Assembly: GCA_900550585.1 (NCBI GenBank)
Contig: URST01000017.1
Coordinates: 1-30,818, forward strand
Length of the DNA stretch: 30,818 bases
Origin: an uncultured Eubacteriales bacterium
GTDB lineage: Bacteria > Bacillota > Clostridia > Oscillospirales > Oscillospiraceae
Reading direction: 5' to 3'
The position numbers were made by a program, and so were the translations under genes. How positions within the stretch are numbered: position 1 is the first letter of the stretch; the number at the start of each line of letters is the position of its first letter. Below the pieces are notes generated by a model. That model ran no database searches. It saw only the letters and a program-made list of their open reading frames with translations, and was not told the origin of the DNA. Below, one piece after another: positions 17,494-25,662 of the stretch.

Positions 17494-19593
17494 TTACCAT
17501 TCTCTGTAATAATTGCCGCTGGATTCGCCGTAGGCGCCGCCGGAGCCGTCGTAGGCCCCGATGTCCTTGCCCATGGCCAGCGTAAAGCGGACGCGCAGCA
17601 CCGCGCCGTCCTGGGGCGCGTAGGACGCCATGCTGATGCCGGGGTAGCTCCCGTTGACGGAGAACATCCAGCCCGACCAGCGGTAAAAGTCAAATTCGCC
17701 CAAGCGGTCCTCCGACGCCGGGGACGGGTCATACCCCGCGCCCTGGGCGTCCATGCCGTCGGCCACGATCAGCTCCATCAGCTCCGGGTCGATGCTGTAA
17801 CCGGCGGAGATGCCGGGGCCGCAGATGGCGGACAGGTATTCGCCCCGCTCCACATCGGCGGTGTAGCCGTACTGCGCCAGCGCCTGCTCCAGAATGGTGA
17901 GGGCGTCGGTGCCGCCGGGGACGGTGACGGAGGCGTAGGGCACCAGTGTGCCCAGGCCCACGGTGGTGGCCTCCACGCTGACGGTGACGGTGATCTGTCC
18001 CGCCTCGTAATACACCGTCCACGTCCGGGAGGCGCTGACGCCGTCGTTATCCACGGCGGTGACGGTGATGGTGTTGGCTCCCTCGTACAGCAGGTAGGCG
18101 TCGTAGCCGAACAGGCTGCCGGTCTGGGAGGTGGGGGCGGGGATGACGGTGCCGTTGACGGTGACGGTGAAGTTGTTGCTGTAAAGCTGCTCCCCCTGTG
18201 CACTGCAGCCCTCCACCAGCAGGAGGACGGCGGGATTTTTCAGCACGAGGCCGTCCGTCAGGCCCATGGTGGTGCCGTCCGCCTCGATCTGGGCGGAGAT
18301 GGTGGGCTGCTGCATCTCCTCCCCTCCGCCGCCGGTGCGCTGGAAGCGCAGGATGTAGCTGTATTCGCGGGAGGCGCCGTCCGGATCGGTGTAGTACAGC
18401 GTCAGGGTCACGGGGGTGCGGGGGTCCAGAGCGGCGGCATAGCCGCCGTCGGCGCCCGGTGAGAGACGGCGTCCGTCCAGACGCAGCTCCTCCAGCGTCT
18501 CAAGGCCGGTGACGCCCTCCACGGACACCCAGACATACACATTCTCGCTGCTGCCCTCCACGGTGACGGTCTCGGAGCCGCCGGAGGGTGTATCCGCCGT
18601 GATCGTGCGGGTCTGACCGTCGGAGAACAGGGTGTCGATGCGGAAGGACGGGGCGGTATAGGTGACGGTATACGTCTCTGTCAGGCCGATGCGGCCCCCG
18701 GCCTCCACGGTGATCTCGTTGGCACCGGCGCGGAGCTGCGCGGTGTAGAGGTCGCCGCTGCCGGTGACGGTGCTGCCGTTGACGCGGACGGTCTGCACCG
18801 GCTGCTGGATGTCGGCCTGCACGGCCACGGCGCGGAACGTCAGCGTCCGCTCAGTGACGGTAAGGCCGGTGAGGGACGCGCCGTCCGCCGCCCGCTGAAC
18901 GATGAGCACCCACTGGCCGTCCAGATAGTACAGGGTGTAGGTGCACGCGGCGGTGACGGTGCGGTCAGAGGTCTGGTACTGCGCGGTGACGGTGACGGTA
19001 TTGGCGCCGCCGGTGAGCGTCAGCGTACCGGCGGAGGTGTTGGCGGCGTAGTCCGTGACGGCGCCGTTGACGGTCACGGACAGGCCCAGCACCTGGGCGT
19101 CCGGCTTCAGGTGGCGGATGGTGAAGGGGTAGGCGGCGTCCGTTACCCGGTCGCCGTCCACGATGGAGGTGGTGAACCAGGCGTCCCCCGCCTCCGGCTG
19201 TCCGGTGCCGCTGTCGGCCTGTCCGCCGGTGTCGCGGCTGGGCAGCTGTCCGCCGGAGCCGCCGCCCTTATCCGTAATGTCCTGAAAGTCCTCCAGCCCG
19301 GCGGTGATATCGGCCGGGGTCTCCGCCGCCGGTGTGTCCTCCGGGGCCGTGTCCTCCGGCGGAGGATCGGCGGGCTGAGAGGCGGAGGTGTCGCCGGTGA
19401 AGGAGATATCCGAGGCGGTGAGCGCCGCGCCGTCGTACAGCAGCTCGCCCTCCGTGATGAGGGTGCGGGAGGCGGGCTGTACCTCCGGCTGGGGCGGGGC
19501 GGCAGGCTCCAGCCCCGCGGCCAGCCATACGGCGGTCAGCACCAGCGCCAGCGCCGCGATACTGCGCAGCATATGCGGTATCCATTTTTTCAC
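17494..19593 (-). CDS. Secreted beta-sandwich protein with C-terminal DUF4430
   Basis: A 699-residue exported protein. Residues about 8-27 are a signal peptide or membrane anchor with no lipobox. A Pro/Thr/Asp-rich low-complexity stretch runs to about 135. Several Ig-like or cadherin-like beta modules follow, with recurring GANTITVTA-like strands, and a C-terminal DUF4430 domain at about 540-680 with RWSGWMFSVNGSYPG from about 638. That domain closely resembles the end of the lipoprotein gene, including SGWM and GKDIG/GKDVG. The start is corrected to GTG 19593: AAGGAG lies 8 bases upstream, whereas the earlier GTG 19602 would overlap that site. This GTGA overlaps the stop of the preceding gene. 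No sorting motif is visible at the C-terminus. Function is unknown; context suggests a surface partner of the lipoprotein. Confidence 0.85.
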   Translation of the reverse strand: MKKWIPHMLRSIAALALVLTAVWLAAGLEPAAPPQPEVQPASRTLITEGELLYDGAALTASDISFTGDTSASQPADPPPEDTAPEDTPAAETPADITAGLEDFQDITDKGGGSGGQLPSRDTGGQADSGTGQPEAGDAWFTTSIVDGDRVTDAAYPFTIRHLKPDAQVLGLSVTVNGAVTDYAANTSAGTLTLTGGANTVTVTAQYQTSDRTVTAACTYTLYYLDGQWVLIVQRAADGASLTGLTVTERTLTFRAVAVQADIQQPVQTVRVNGSTVTGSGDLYTAQLRAGANEITVEAGGRIGLTETYTVTYTAPSFRIDTLFSDGQTRTITADTPSGGSETVTVEGSSENVYVWVSVEGVTGLETLEELRLDGRRLSPGADGGYAAALDPRTPVTLTLYYTDPDGASREYSYILRFQRTGGGGEEMQQPTISAQIEADGTTMGLTDGLVLKNPAVLLLVEGCSAQGEQLYSNNFTVTVNGTVIPAPTSQTGSLFGYDAYLLYEGANTITVTAVDNDGVSASRTWTVYYEAGQITVTVSVEATTVGLGTLVPYASVTVPGGTDALTILEQALAQYGYTADVERGEYLSAICGPGISAGYSIDPELMELIVADGMDAQGAGYDPSPASEDRLGEFDFYRWSGWMFSVNGSYPGISMASYAPQDGAVLRVRFTLAMGKDIGAYDGSGGAYGESSGNYYREW

Positions 19594-22500
19594 GAGTACC
19601 ACTCCTTACTGTTGTCCGTCCGCCGGCGGGCGGCGCGGCGGGCACCGGCAAACCATGTGCCGGTAAAGAGGATGACGCAGAGGCAGCCCGCCACACCCAG
19701 CGACATCCACACAAGGCTCCAGTCAAAGGGGCGCGGCGCAGGCTCCGGCGCCGGGGACGGCACAGCCGCCGGCACCTCCGGTGCGGGAGGCGTCTCCGCC
19801 GGCTGGGAGGCCAGCTCCTGCCAGCGGGTCCAGGCTGTCTGCAGCAGTGTCAGCATGGCGGGCGACACCAGGATCCTCTGGGCGGGGGTCAGGGCATCAT
19901 AGGCCGTCTGTGCCCGCTGGATGGCGGCAAGGCTGTCCGCCGTCACGGTGCCGATGGCGGCAATAAGGCTCTCCACCCGGCGGGCGGCGGCAAGATCCAG
20001 CTGGAACTGAACGTAGCGCTCCTGTGCCGCCTCCAGCTCCTCCAGATTGGGCACCAGCTCTTTCTGCACATCGGTCAGGCGGTCATAGGCCGCCTGCGCC
20101 CGGAGGATGTTCTTCTGGTACAGGGCCGCCTGCTCCAGCGTCAGCAGCTCCGGAACGGGACCGATGGCGGTGATGAGCCGCTCCACCACGCCGGCGCAGT
20201 AGGCGTCCAGCGCGGCGGTCATGCCCACGGCGTCCACGGCGTCATCCAGCGCCTGACGGGCCGCGGCGGCCAGCTCGGTGAGCGCCGCCTTCAGGTCGGT
20301 GTAGGACTTTCTGTCCGCCTTGCTCCACTGGTCAAGCTTTTCCAGGTTCTGCTGGTACAGCGTCAGCATGGCTTTCCGCTCCGGGAGCCGCCCGTAGTAC
20401 AGCAGCATGCCCCGCTGCGCATCGGTCAGCGCCGCGGCAGCGGTCTCCGCCTCCGGGAGCCGTGCCGCCAGCTCCTTCATGGCGATGCCGTCCAGCTTCA
20501 GCAGCAGCGTGTCCACCACGCCGGCGGCAAAGCCGTCCAGCACCGTGTCCGTTTCGATGGCGGCGGTGCAGGCGTCCAGCGCCGCGCGCTGCTTTTCGTA
20601 CAGAGCGCGAAGCTCGTCGGTGATATGGGGATACGCCTTGCAGGCGTTCTGATACAGCTGCGTCAGCTGCTCCTTTGCGGCGGCAACGGCCTGCGCCAGC
20701 AGCTCCGGCGAGGTCAGGCGGGCCATGGCCGCGTCGAAGGCGGTCAGGATGGCGTCCGCCGACGCTGCGCCGCGGATGGCGGCGGCGGTATCGGTCAGCA
20801 GCGCCGTCAGCTCCTGCCGCTGGGCGGCGGAGACATAGGGCGCGGCGCAGCGGGCGTAATAGTCCTCCAGATACGCAATGGCCGCTTCGCGGCTGCGGGA
20901 CTCCAGCAGCTGCCAGTCAAACAGCGGAAAACCGCCGTTGAGGCCGCCGATGCTGCGCACAAGACCGGGGAACACGTCCGGTGCCAGTGTCTCACGCTCC
21001 GTGACGCTGTCGCCCTGGTTGCTGCGCCAGCCCAGACGGGACCGGGCGGTGCCGGTCAGCACCGTCAGGCCGTCCCGGTAGCAGCCGTCCAGCGGGTAGC
21101 CCGCCAGAGAGCCGATGCGCTCCATGGACGCGGCGGTATCCAGACGGCCCGCGTTATAGCAGTACTGCACCACAAGGGCGCTGTTGCCGGTGTAGGAGGG
21201 GATGCTGGCGGCATAGTCGCCGCTCTCGCCGCCCAGGATGCCGCCCACGATGGCGCGGCCGGCGATGGTGCCGGTGTTGTAGCAGCGGTCGATGGTAACG
21301 GCGCCGGAGACGGCCAGCCCGGCGATGCCGCCGGTGCCGCCCCGGCGGAGCAGCGAGGCGGCGGTGTCGTTGGACACCGGCCCCTGGTTGGCGCACTGGG
21401 TCACGGTGACGGCGCCGCCGTCCAGACGGCCGGCGATGCCGCCCACACCGGCGGCGCGGCCGGCGGTGACGGTGCCCGCGTTGACGCAGCGCGTCAGCAC
21501 GGCATCGGCGGTGATGCTGCCCACGATGCCGCCCAGACCGCCCTGCCCGCTGCCGCCCAGATAGCGGCTGCCGGGGGCGGATGTGACGGTGAGACGGCCC
21601 TCGTTCCGGCAGTCCGTCAGGTGGTGCGTGCCTTCGGCGAGACGGCCCGCAAGGCCGCCCAGCCCGGCGGACTGGTTGTCCGCCGCGTTGGTCAGGGAGA
21701 CGGTGATGTCCACCTGCGAGACGCAGCGCTCCAGCGTGATGCCGCTGCCGCGGCCCACAAGGCCGCCGACGCTGAGGGCGTCCGCCCCGCCGGTCATATC
21801 CACGGCGGCGAGGTCGATGGTGCCGGAAACGGTGAGGTCACGGATCGCGGCGTTCTCCGCCGCGCCGAACAGGCCCAGAGTCGTGCGGCCCGACAGCTCG
21901 CTGATGTACAGGCCGGAGACGGTGTGCCCCTGCCCGTCCAGCGTGCCGGTAAAGGGCGCGGAGACGCCGATGACGGGCCAGGGCTGGAAGCCCAGGTCGA
22001 TGTCCGCCGTCACCACGGCGCAGAGCGTCTCCCCTGCCCCGCTGTTCACCGTCCGGGCCAGCCAGGCCAGCTCCTGCGCGGTGCCGATGCGGTAGGGGTC
22101 GGCGGCGGTGCCGCTGCCGCCGGGCTGCCGCACGGAGGTGCCGTCCCAGTCGCCGGTGCTGTCCAGCAGACGCTGGATGCGGGTGCAGGCGGCCTCGTAG
22201 GCCATCTCCACATCGGCAGTGGCCGTCTCCAGCGTTTCAGCCACGGCGGCGTGATCGGTCAGGGCGGAAAAGTCCCTGTCCGCCGCGGCGCGGATGGCGG
22301 CGGCGGAATATGCCAGCGCCGCTGTCAGCTGCTGGCGGCGGGCGGCGGGATACCGCGTCAGGTCGCCGGCCAGTTCGGCAAGCGCAGCGATGCGGCTGTC
22401 CGCCAGCTCTGTCAGGCGCTGCTGCGCCCGGGTGCGGGCCAGCTCCAGCGCCAGCGCGGCGGCCTTGTCCATATCCGGCGGGGTATCGGTCTGGCGGAAT

Positions 22501-25500
22501 GTAAAGACCAGCTGGGACAGGGCCTGACGGGCATCGGCATACAGGGCGTCCACCGCCTGTACCGCGGCGGCGCGCTCCATTTGCAGGCACCAGTCCTCAT
22601 AGGCGCACAGCAGCGCGGCCATGTCCTCCAGCGCGTAGTTTTTCTGGTAGATGAAGGCGCTGTACAGCGCCTGTCCCATGCGGGCGGGATAGGTGGGCAC
22701 GCGCTGGAGCAGGCCGTCCAGCTTATCGGTGCCCAGATAGGTCTGGCGCAGCAGCGTCACGTCCCGCAGGGTCACGGCGGCGGACACGTCCTGCGCCGCC
22801 TGCTCCAGCAGGCGCTGGATCTCGGCGGCGTCCTCCGGGCCGTAGAGCCGGGCATCGGCATAGGCGCGCATATCCGCCAGCAGCTGGGCCCCGGCGGCAG
22901 CGGCGCCGGTGAGCACCGTCCGGAGCTGCGCATCGCAGTCGGCGAGAAGCGTCTCCGTCTCCGCGGCGGAGACGGACTGCTCCACCCGGCGCAGGTACGT
23001 CAGCAGGATGCCGTTGTAGACGGCGCTCTGCGCATCGCCGTAGACGGCGCGGCGGGCGTCGGTGGAGGTGATGCGCTGGGCCAGCAGGGTGCGGGAGGCC
23101 GTGGTCTTGTCCCAGCGGCTGCCGTCCGGCGCCACATCCGGTGTAAGGGCGGACACCTGGGCCGCGTCCTCGGCGGTGGTGCCCAGCGTCTCGGCCATGC
23201 CCCAGAGGCGGTTGGCGGAGGCGTTCTGCCCGTGGGTGACGCGGCCCGTCTTCCAGTTGCCGATAAGGCCGCCGCAGGCGGTGCCTTCGGTGCTGCCGCC
23301 GGCGGTGACGGTGCCGCTGTTGTACACATAGGAGAGATCGGCGGCGCCGGTGTAGGCGCCGTTTTCCACGGCACCGATCCAGCCGGCGATGCCGCCGGTG
23401 CCGCAGGCGTTGCCGCTGCTGCCGCTGACGGGGCCGTAGTTGGCCGCGTGGGTCACGGTGACATCCAGCTCATCGGAGAAGTGGCTGTCCTTATCCAGAC
23501 GGCCCGCGATGCCGCCCACGGCGATGGTGCCGGTGACGGCGGCGCGGCTCTCGCACTCCCGGATCTGGGCACCGCCGGTGAGGAATCCGGCGATGCCGCC
23601 CACGCTGCGCAGGCCGGTGACGGTGCCCTCGCTGCGGCAGTAGCGCACCACGGCGCTGCCGCGCACGGTGCCGGCGATGCCGCCGGCGCTGGACAGGTCA
23701 CTGGTGAGGGTGCCGAAGCTGACGCAGCCGTCGATGATGCCGCTGCCGCTGAGCTGGCCCGCGATGCCGCCGGTATGAACGGCGGGACGGGCACCGGCGG
23801 CGGTGGTGATATACACCGACGTTTCGCATTGCCAGATCGTGCCGCTGCTGCGGCCCGCGATGCCGCCGGCGGCGCAGTTGAGGATGCGGTTGCCGCCGCT
23901 GTCAGGCTGGTCACAGGTGATGTTCCCCGCCAGGCGGATATGGCGGACCACGCCGCTGTCCGACACGGTGCCGAACAGGCCGGTATAGCTGCGCTCTCCG
24001 GGGGCGTCGGCGACGGACAGGCCGTGGATGACGAAGCCGCCGCCGTCAAAGGTGCCGCAGTAGCCGCCGTTGGTGTCCACGCCGCCGTCGGTGCCGATGG
24101 GCGTCCAGGGCCTATCGCCCAGGTCCAGCGGCTCGGTGACGCGGGCGCACAGGGCGGTGCTGCCCTCGTTGACACGGGCGGCAAGCCATGCCAGCTCCGC
24201 GCCGCAGGTGATGCGGAACGGATCGGCGGCGGTGCCGGCACCGGAGGGGCGGGTCAGCGTTACGCCGTCCCAGCGCTTGTCCGCAGAAACGCCATTGCCG
24301 CCGATGGCGTTTTCCACGCCGGCGGCGGTCTGCTCCATGGCCGTGCGGCTCTCCGCCGCAAGGCGCTGTATTTCGTTGAGGTCGGCGCTGCCGGTCAGCG
24401 CCGCCAGCGCTTCGGCGCGCAGCTGCGCCAGCCGGGCGGCGGCATCCGAGGCCGTCTGCCGCGCCGCATCGTACAGCTCGTACCAGAGGCCGGTGCGGTC
24501 CGTTACGCCGGTGAGGAGCTGCTGCACGCGGTCAGTGGCGGCGGCAAAGGCGCTCTCCACCTCCGCTGCCGCGGCCTGCCGGGCGGCGGCCAGCTGCTCC
24601 TCCTCCGTCTGGGGCTGCTCCCAGCGGAGCAGGGGCCATCCGGTGTCCGGGGGCAGCAGGAACACGCAGTCCTCCGGCACATCGCCATCGGTATTGAGGG
24701 CGGTCAGCAGCGCCTCACGGCGGTCAGAGCCGTACTCCGGGAACAGGCCGGGAGCCGGGAGCCGGACATCCGTGCCGCCGCCCACAGGGACAGCGATGCA
24801 GAAGCAGTGCCCTCCGGTGAGGGACGCGCCGTCATCCACCGCGCCGCACAGCGCGCCGGACAGGCCGCCGGTGACCCGGTACTGCGTGCCCCAGGCGGTG
24901 AGGGAGGCGGCGTGATCCTCCGGCGAGGCGGCGCTCCAGCAGCTCCGCAGCACGGCGTCGCCGCCCACGGAGCCGATAAGGCCGCCGGCACAGAGGCCGG
25001 CCTCCATACTGCCGGTGACATCCGTCGCCTGATAGCAGTTCCGCAGGGTCAGGGAGCTGTACGGCTCCTGCCGGCCCACAAGGCCGCCGGTGAAGGCGGC
25101 CTGGGGCGCAGAGACCTCACCGGCGGCGGCGCAGCCCGTCAGTGTCAGGGTGCCGTCCAGCTGGACGGCGGTCAGTCCGCCCACATAGGCGCCGGGGACG
25201 GCGATATCCAGCCGCGCCTCGGTTTTGCAGGCGGTGATAGCCGTGTCGCCGGAGGCGGCGCCCACCAGAGCGGCGGCGTAGGCCAGGCCGCTGTCCTCCC
25301 CGGCGGATACGGTGCCGGTGAGGGTCAGCGCCCGGATGGACGCGCCGTCCGTCTCGGGAAAGAGAGCCAGCGACACCGTGTCCTCCTGTGCCGTCAGCGA
25401 CAGGGTGACGGTGTGGCCGCCGCCGTCAAAGCTGCCGGTGAAAACGGCAGGAAACGGCGCGGTGACGGTCACATCCTCCGCCAGACGGTAGCAGCCGGCG

Positions 25501-25637
25501 GGGTCCATGGCGGCAAATTCCGCCGCCGTGGAGATCGTCTGCACCGTCTCCCCGGCGGGGGCGGCCAGTATGGGCGCCGACAGCAGGCCCAGCGCCAGAG
25601 TGCAGGCCAGCAGCAGGGCTGTGATCCTCTTTCTCAT
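19590..25637 (-). CDS. Giant GLUG-repeat surface protein with helical spacers
   Basis: A 2,015-residue exported protein. A signal peptide (about 1-25) is followed by three beta-helix blocks with GLUG-type repeats (GGIAGR, GGLVGR, GGLIGS) at about 30-310, 452-820 and 1162-1550. These alternate with Ala-rich helical spacers at about 340-450, 860-1160 and 1580-1940. Blocks two and three open with the same pattern, GTAADPYRI then ELAWLA, and are similar in DNA. The last spacer contains AYDRLTDVQKELV, a motif common in clostridial surface proteins. A Pro-rich wall-spanning stretch (about 1945-1970) leads to a TM helix (about 1971-1997) and a basic tail, so it is membrane-anchored, without LPXTG. 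GGAGAG precedes ATG 25637. It is likely an adhesin or scaffold; no enzymatic domain is visible. Confidence 0.88.
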   Translation of the reverse strand: MRKRITALLLACTLALGLLSAPILAAPAGETVQTISTAAEFAAMDPAGCYRLAEDVTVTAPFPAVFTGSFDGGGHTVTLSLTAQEDTVSLALFPETDGASIRALTLTGTVSAGEDSGLAYAAALVGAASGDTAITACKTEARLDIAVPGAYVGGLTAVQLDGTLTLTGCAAAGEVSAPQAAFTGGLVGRQEPYSSLTLRNCYQATDVTGSMEAGLCAGGLIGSVGGDAVLRSCWSAASPEDHAASLTAWGTQYRVTGGLSGALCGAVDDGASLTGGHCFCIAVPVGGGTDVRLPAPGLFPEYGSDRREALLTALNTDGDVPEDCVFLLPPDTGWPLLRWEQPQTEEEQLAAARQAAAAEVESAFAAATDRVQQLLTGVTDRTGLWYELYDAARQTASDAAARLAQLRAEALAALTGSADLNEIQRLAAESRTAMEQTAAGVENAIGGNGVSADKRWDGVTLTRPSGAGTAADPFRITCGAELAWLAARVNEGSTALCARVTEPLDLGDRPWTPIGTDGGVDTNGGYCGTFDGGGFVIHGLSVADAPGERSYTGLFGTVSDSGVVRHIRLAGNITCDQPDSGGNRILNCAAGGIAGRSSGTIWQCETSVYITTAAGARPAVHTGGIAGQLSGSGIIDGCVSFGTLTSDLSSAGGIAGTVRGSAVVRYCRSEGTVTGLRSVGGIAGFLTGGAQIRECESRAAVTGTIAVGGIAGRLDKDSHFSDELDVTVTHAANYGPVSGSSGNACGTGGIAGWIGAVENGAYTGAADLSYVYNSGTVTAGGSTEGTACGGLIGNWKTGRVTHGQNASANRLWGMAETLGTTAEDAAQVSALTPDVAPDGSRWDKTTASRTLLAQRITSTDARRAVYGDAQSAVYNGILLTYLRRVEQSVSAAETETLLADCDAQLRTVLTGAAAAGAQLLADMRAYADARLYGPEDAAEIQRLLEQAAQDVSAAVTLRDVTLLRQTYLGTDKLDGLLQRVPTYPARMGQALYSAFIYQKNYALEDMAALLCAYEDWCLQMERAAAVQAVDALYADARQALSQLVFTFRQTDTPPDMDKAAALALELARTRAQQRLTELADSRIAALAELAGDLTRYPAARRQQLTAALAYSAAAIRAAADRDFSALTDHAAVAETLETATADVEMAYEAACTRIQRLLDSTGDWDGTSVRQPGGSGTAADPYRIGTAQELAWLARTVNSGAGETLCAVVTADIDLGFQPWPVIGVSAPFTGTLDGQGHTVSGLYISELSGRTTLGLFGAAENAAIRDLTVSGTIDLAAVDMTGGADALSVGGLVGRGSGITLERCVSQVDITVSLTNAADNQSAGLGGLAGRLAEGTHHLTDCRNEGRLTVTSAPGSRYLGGSGQGGLGGIVGSITADAVLTRCVNAGTVTAGRAAGVGGIAGRLDGGAVTVTQCANQGPVSNDTAASLLRRGGTGGIAGLAVSGAVTIDRCYNTGTIAGRAIVGGILGGESGDYAASIPSYTGNSALVVQYCYNAGRLDTAASMERIGSLAGYPLDGCYRDGLTVLTGTARSRLGWRSNQGDSVTERETLAPDVFPGLVRSIGGLNGGFPLFDWQLLESRSREAAIAYLEDYYARCAAPYVSAAQRQELTALLTDTAAAIRGAASADAILTAFDAAMARLTSPELLAQAVAAAKEQLTQLYQNACKAYPHITDELRALYEKQRAALDACTAAIETDTVLDGFAAGVVDTLLLKLDGIAMKELAARLPEAETAAAALTDAQRGMLLYYGRLPERKAMLTLYQQNLEKLDQWSKADRKSYTDLKAALTELAAAARQALDDAVDAVGMTAALDAYCAGVVERLITAIGPVPELLTLEQAALYQKNILRAQAAYDRLTDVQKELVPNLEELEAAQERYVQFQLDLAAARRVESLIAAIGTVTADSLAAIQRAQTAYDALTPAQRILVSPAMLTLLQTAWTRWQELASQPAETPPAPEVPAAVPSPAPEPAPRPFDWSLVWMSLGVAGCLCVILFTGTWFAGARRAARRRTDNSKEWYS
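22056..22150 (-). repeat. Module-boundary repeat, copy B (GLUG gene)
   Basis: Encodes the junction before the third beta-helix block (GTAADPYRI, ELAWLARTVN). It resembles 24178-24275 in both DNA and protein, which indicates that the helix-plus-beta-helix unit of roughly 700 residues was duplicated within the gene. Confidence 0.65.
24178..24275 (-). repeat. Module-boundary repeat, copy A (GLUG gene)
   Basis: Encodes the junction before the second beta-helix block (GTAADPFRI, ELAWLAARVN). It is the partner of 22056-22150, about 2.1 kb away, in the same orientation. Confidence 0.65.
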
Positions 25638-25662
25638 ACGTTTCTCTCCTGTTTATAAGGGG

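Noticed and set aside
20625..25658. Plus-strand open frame of 1,677 codons opposite the GLUG gene
   Set aside because: Low-complexity His/Gln/Gly/Ala-rich translation, no domain, exactly antisense to a repeat-rich GC-biased gene with clear signal peptide and domains. It is a composition shadow.
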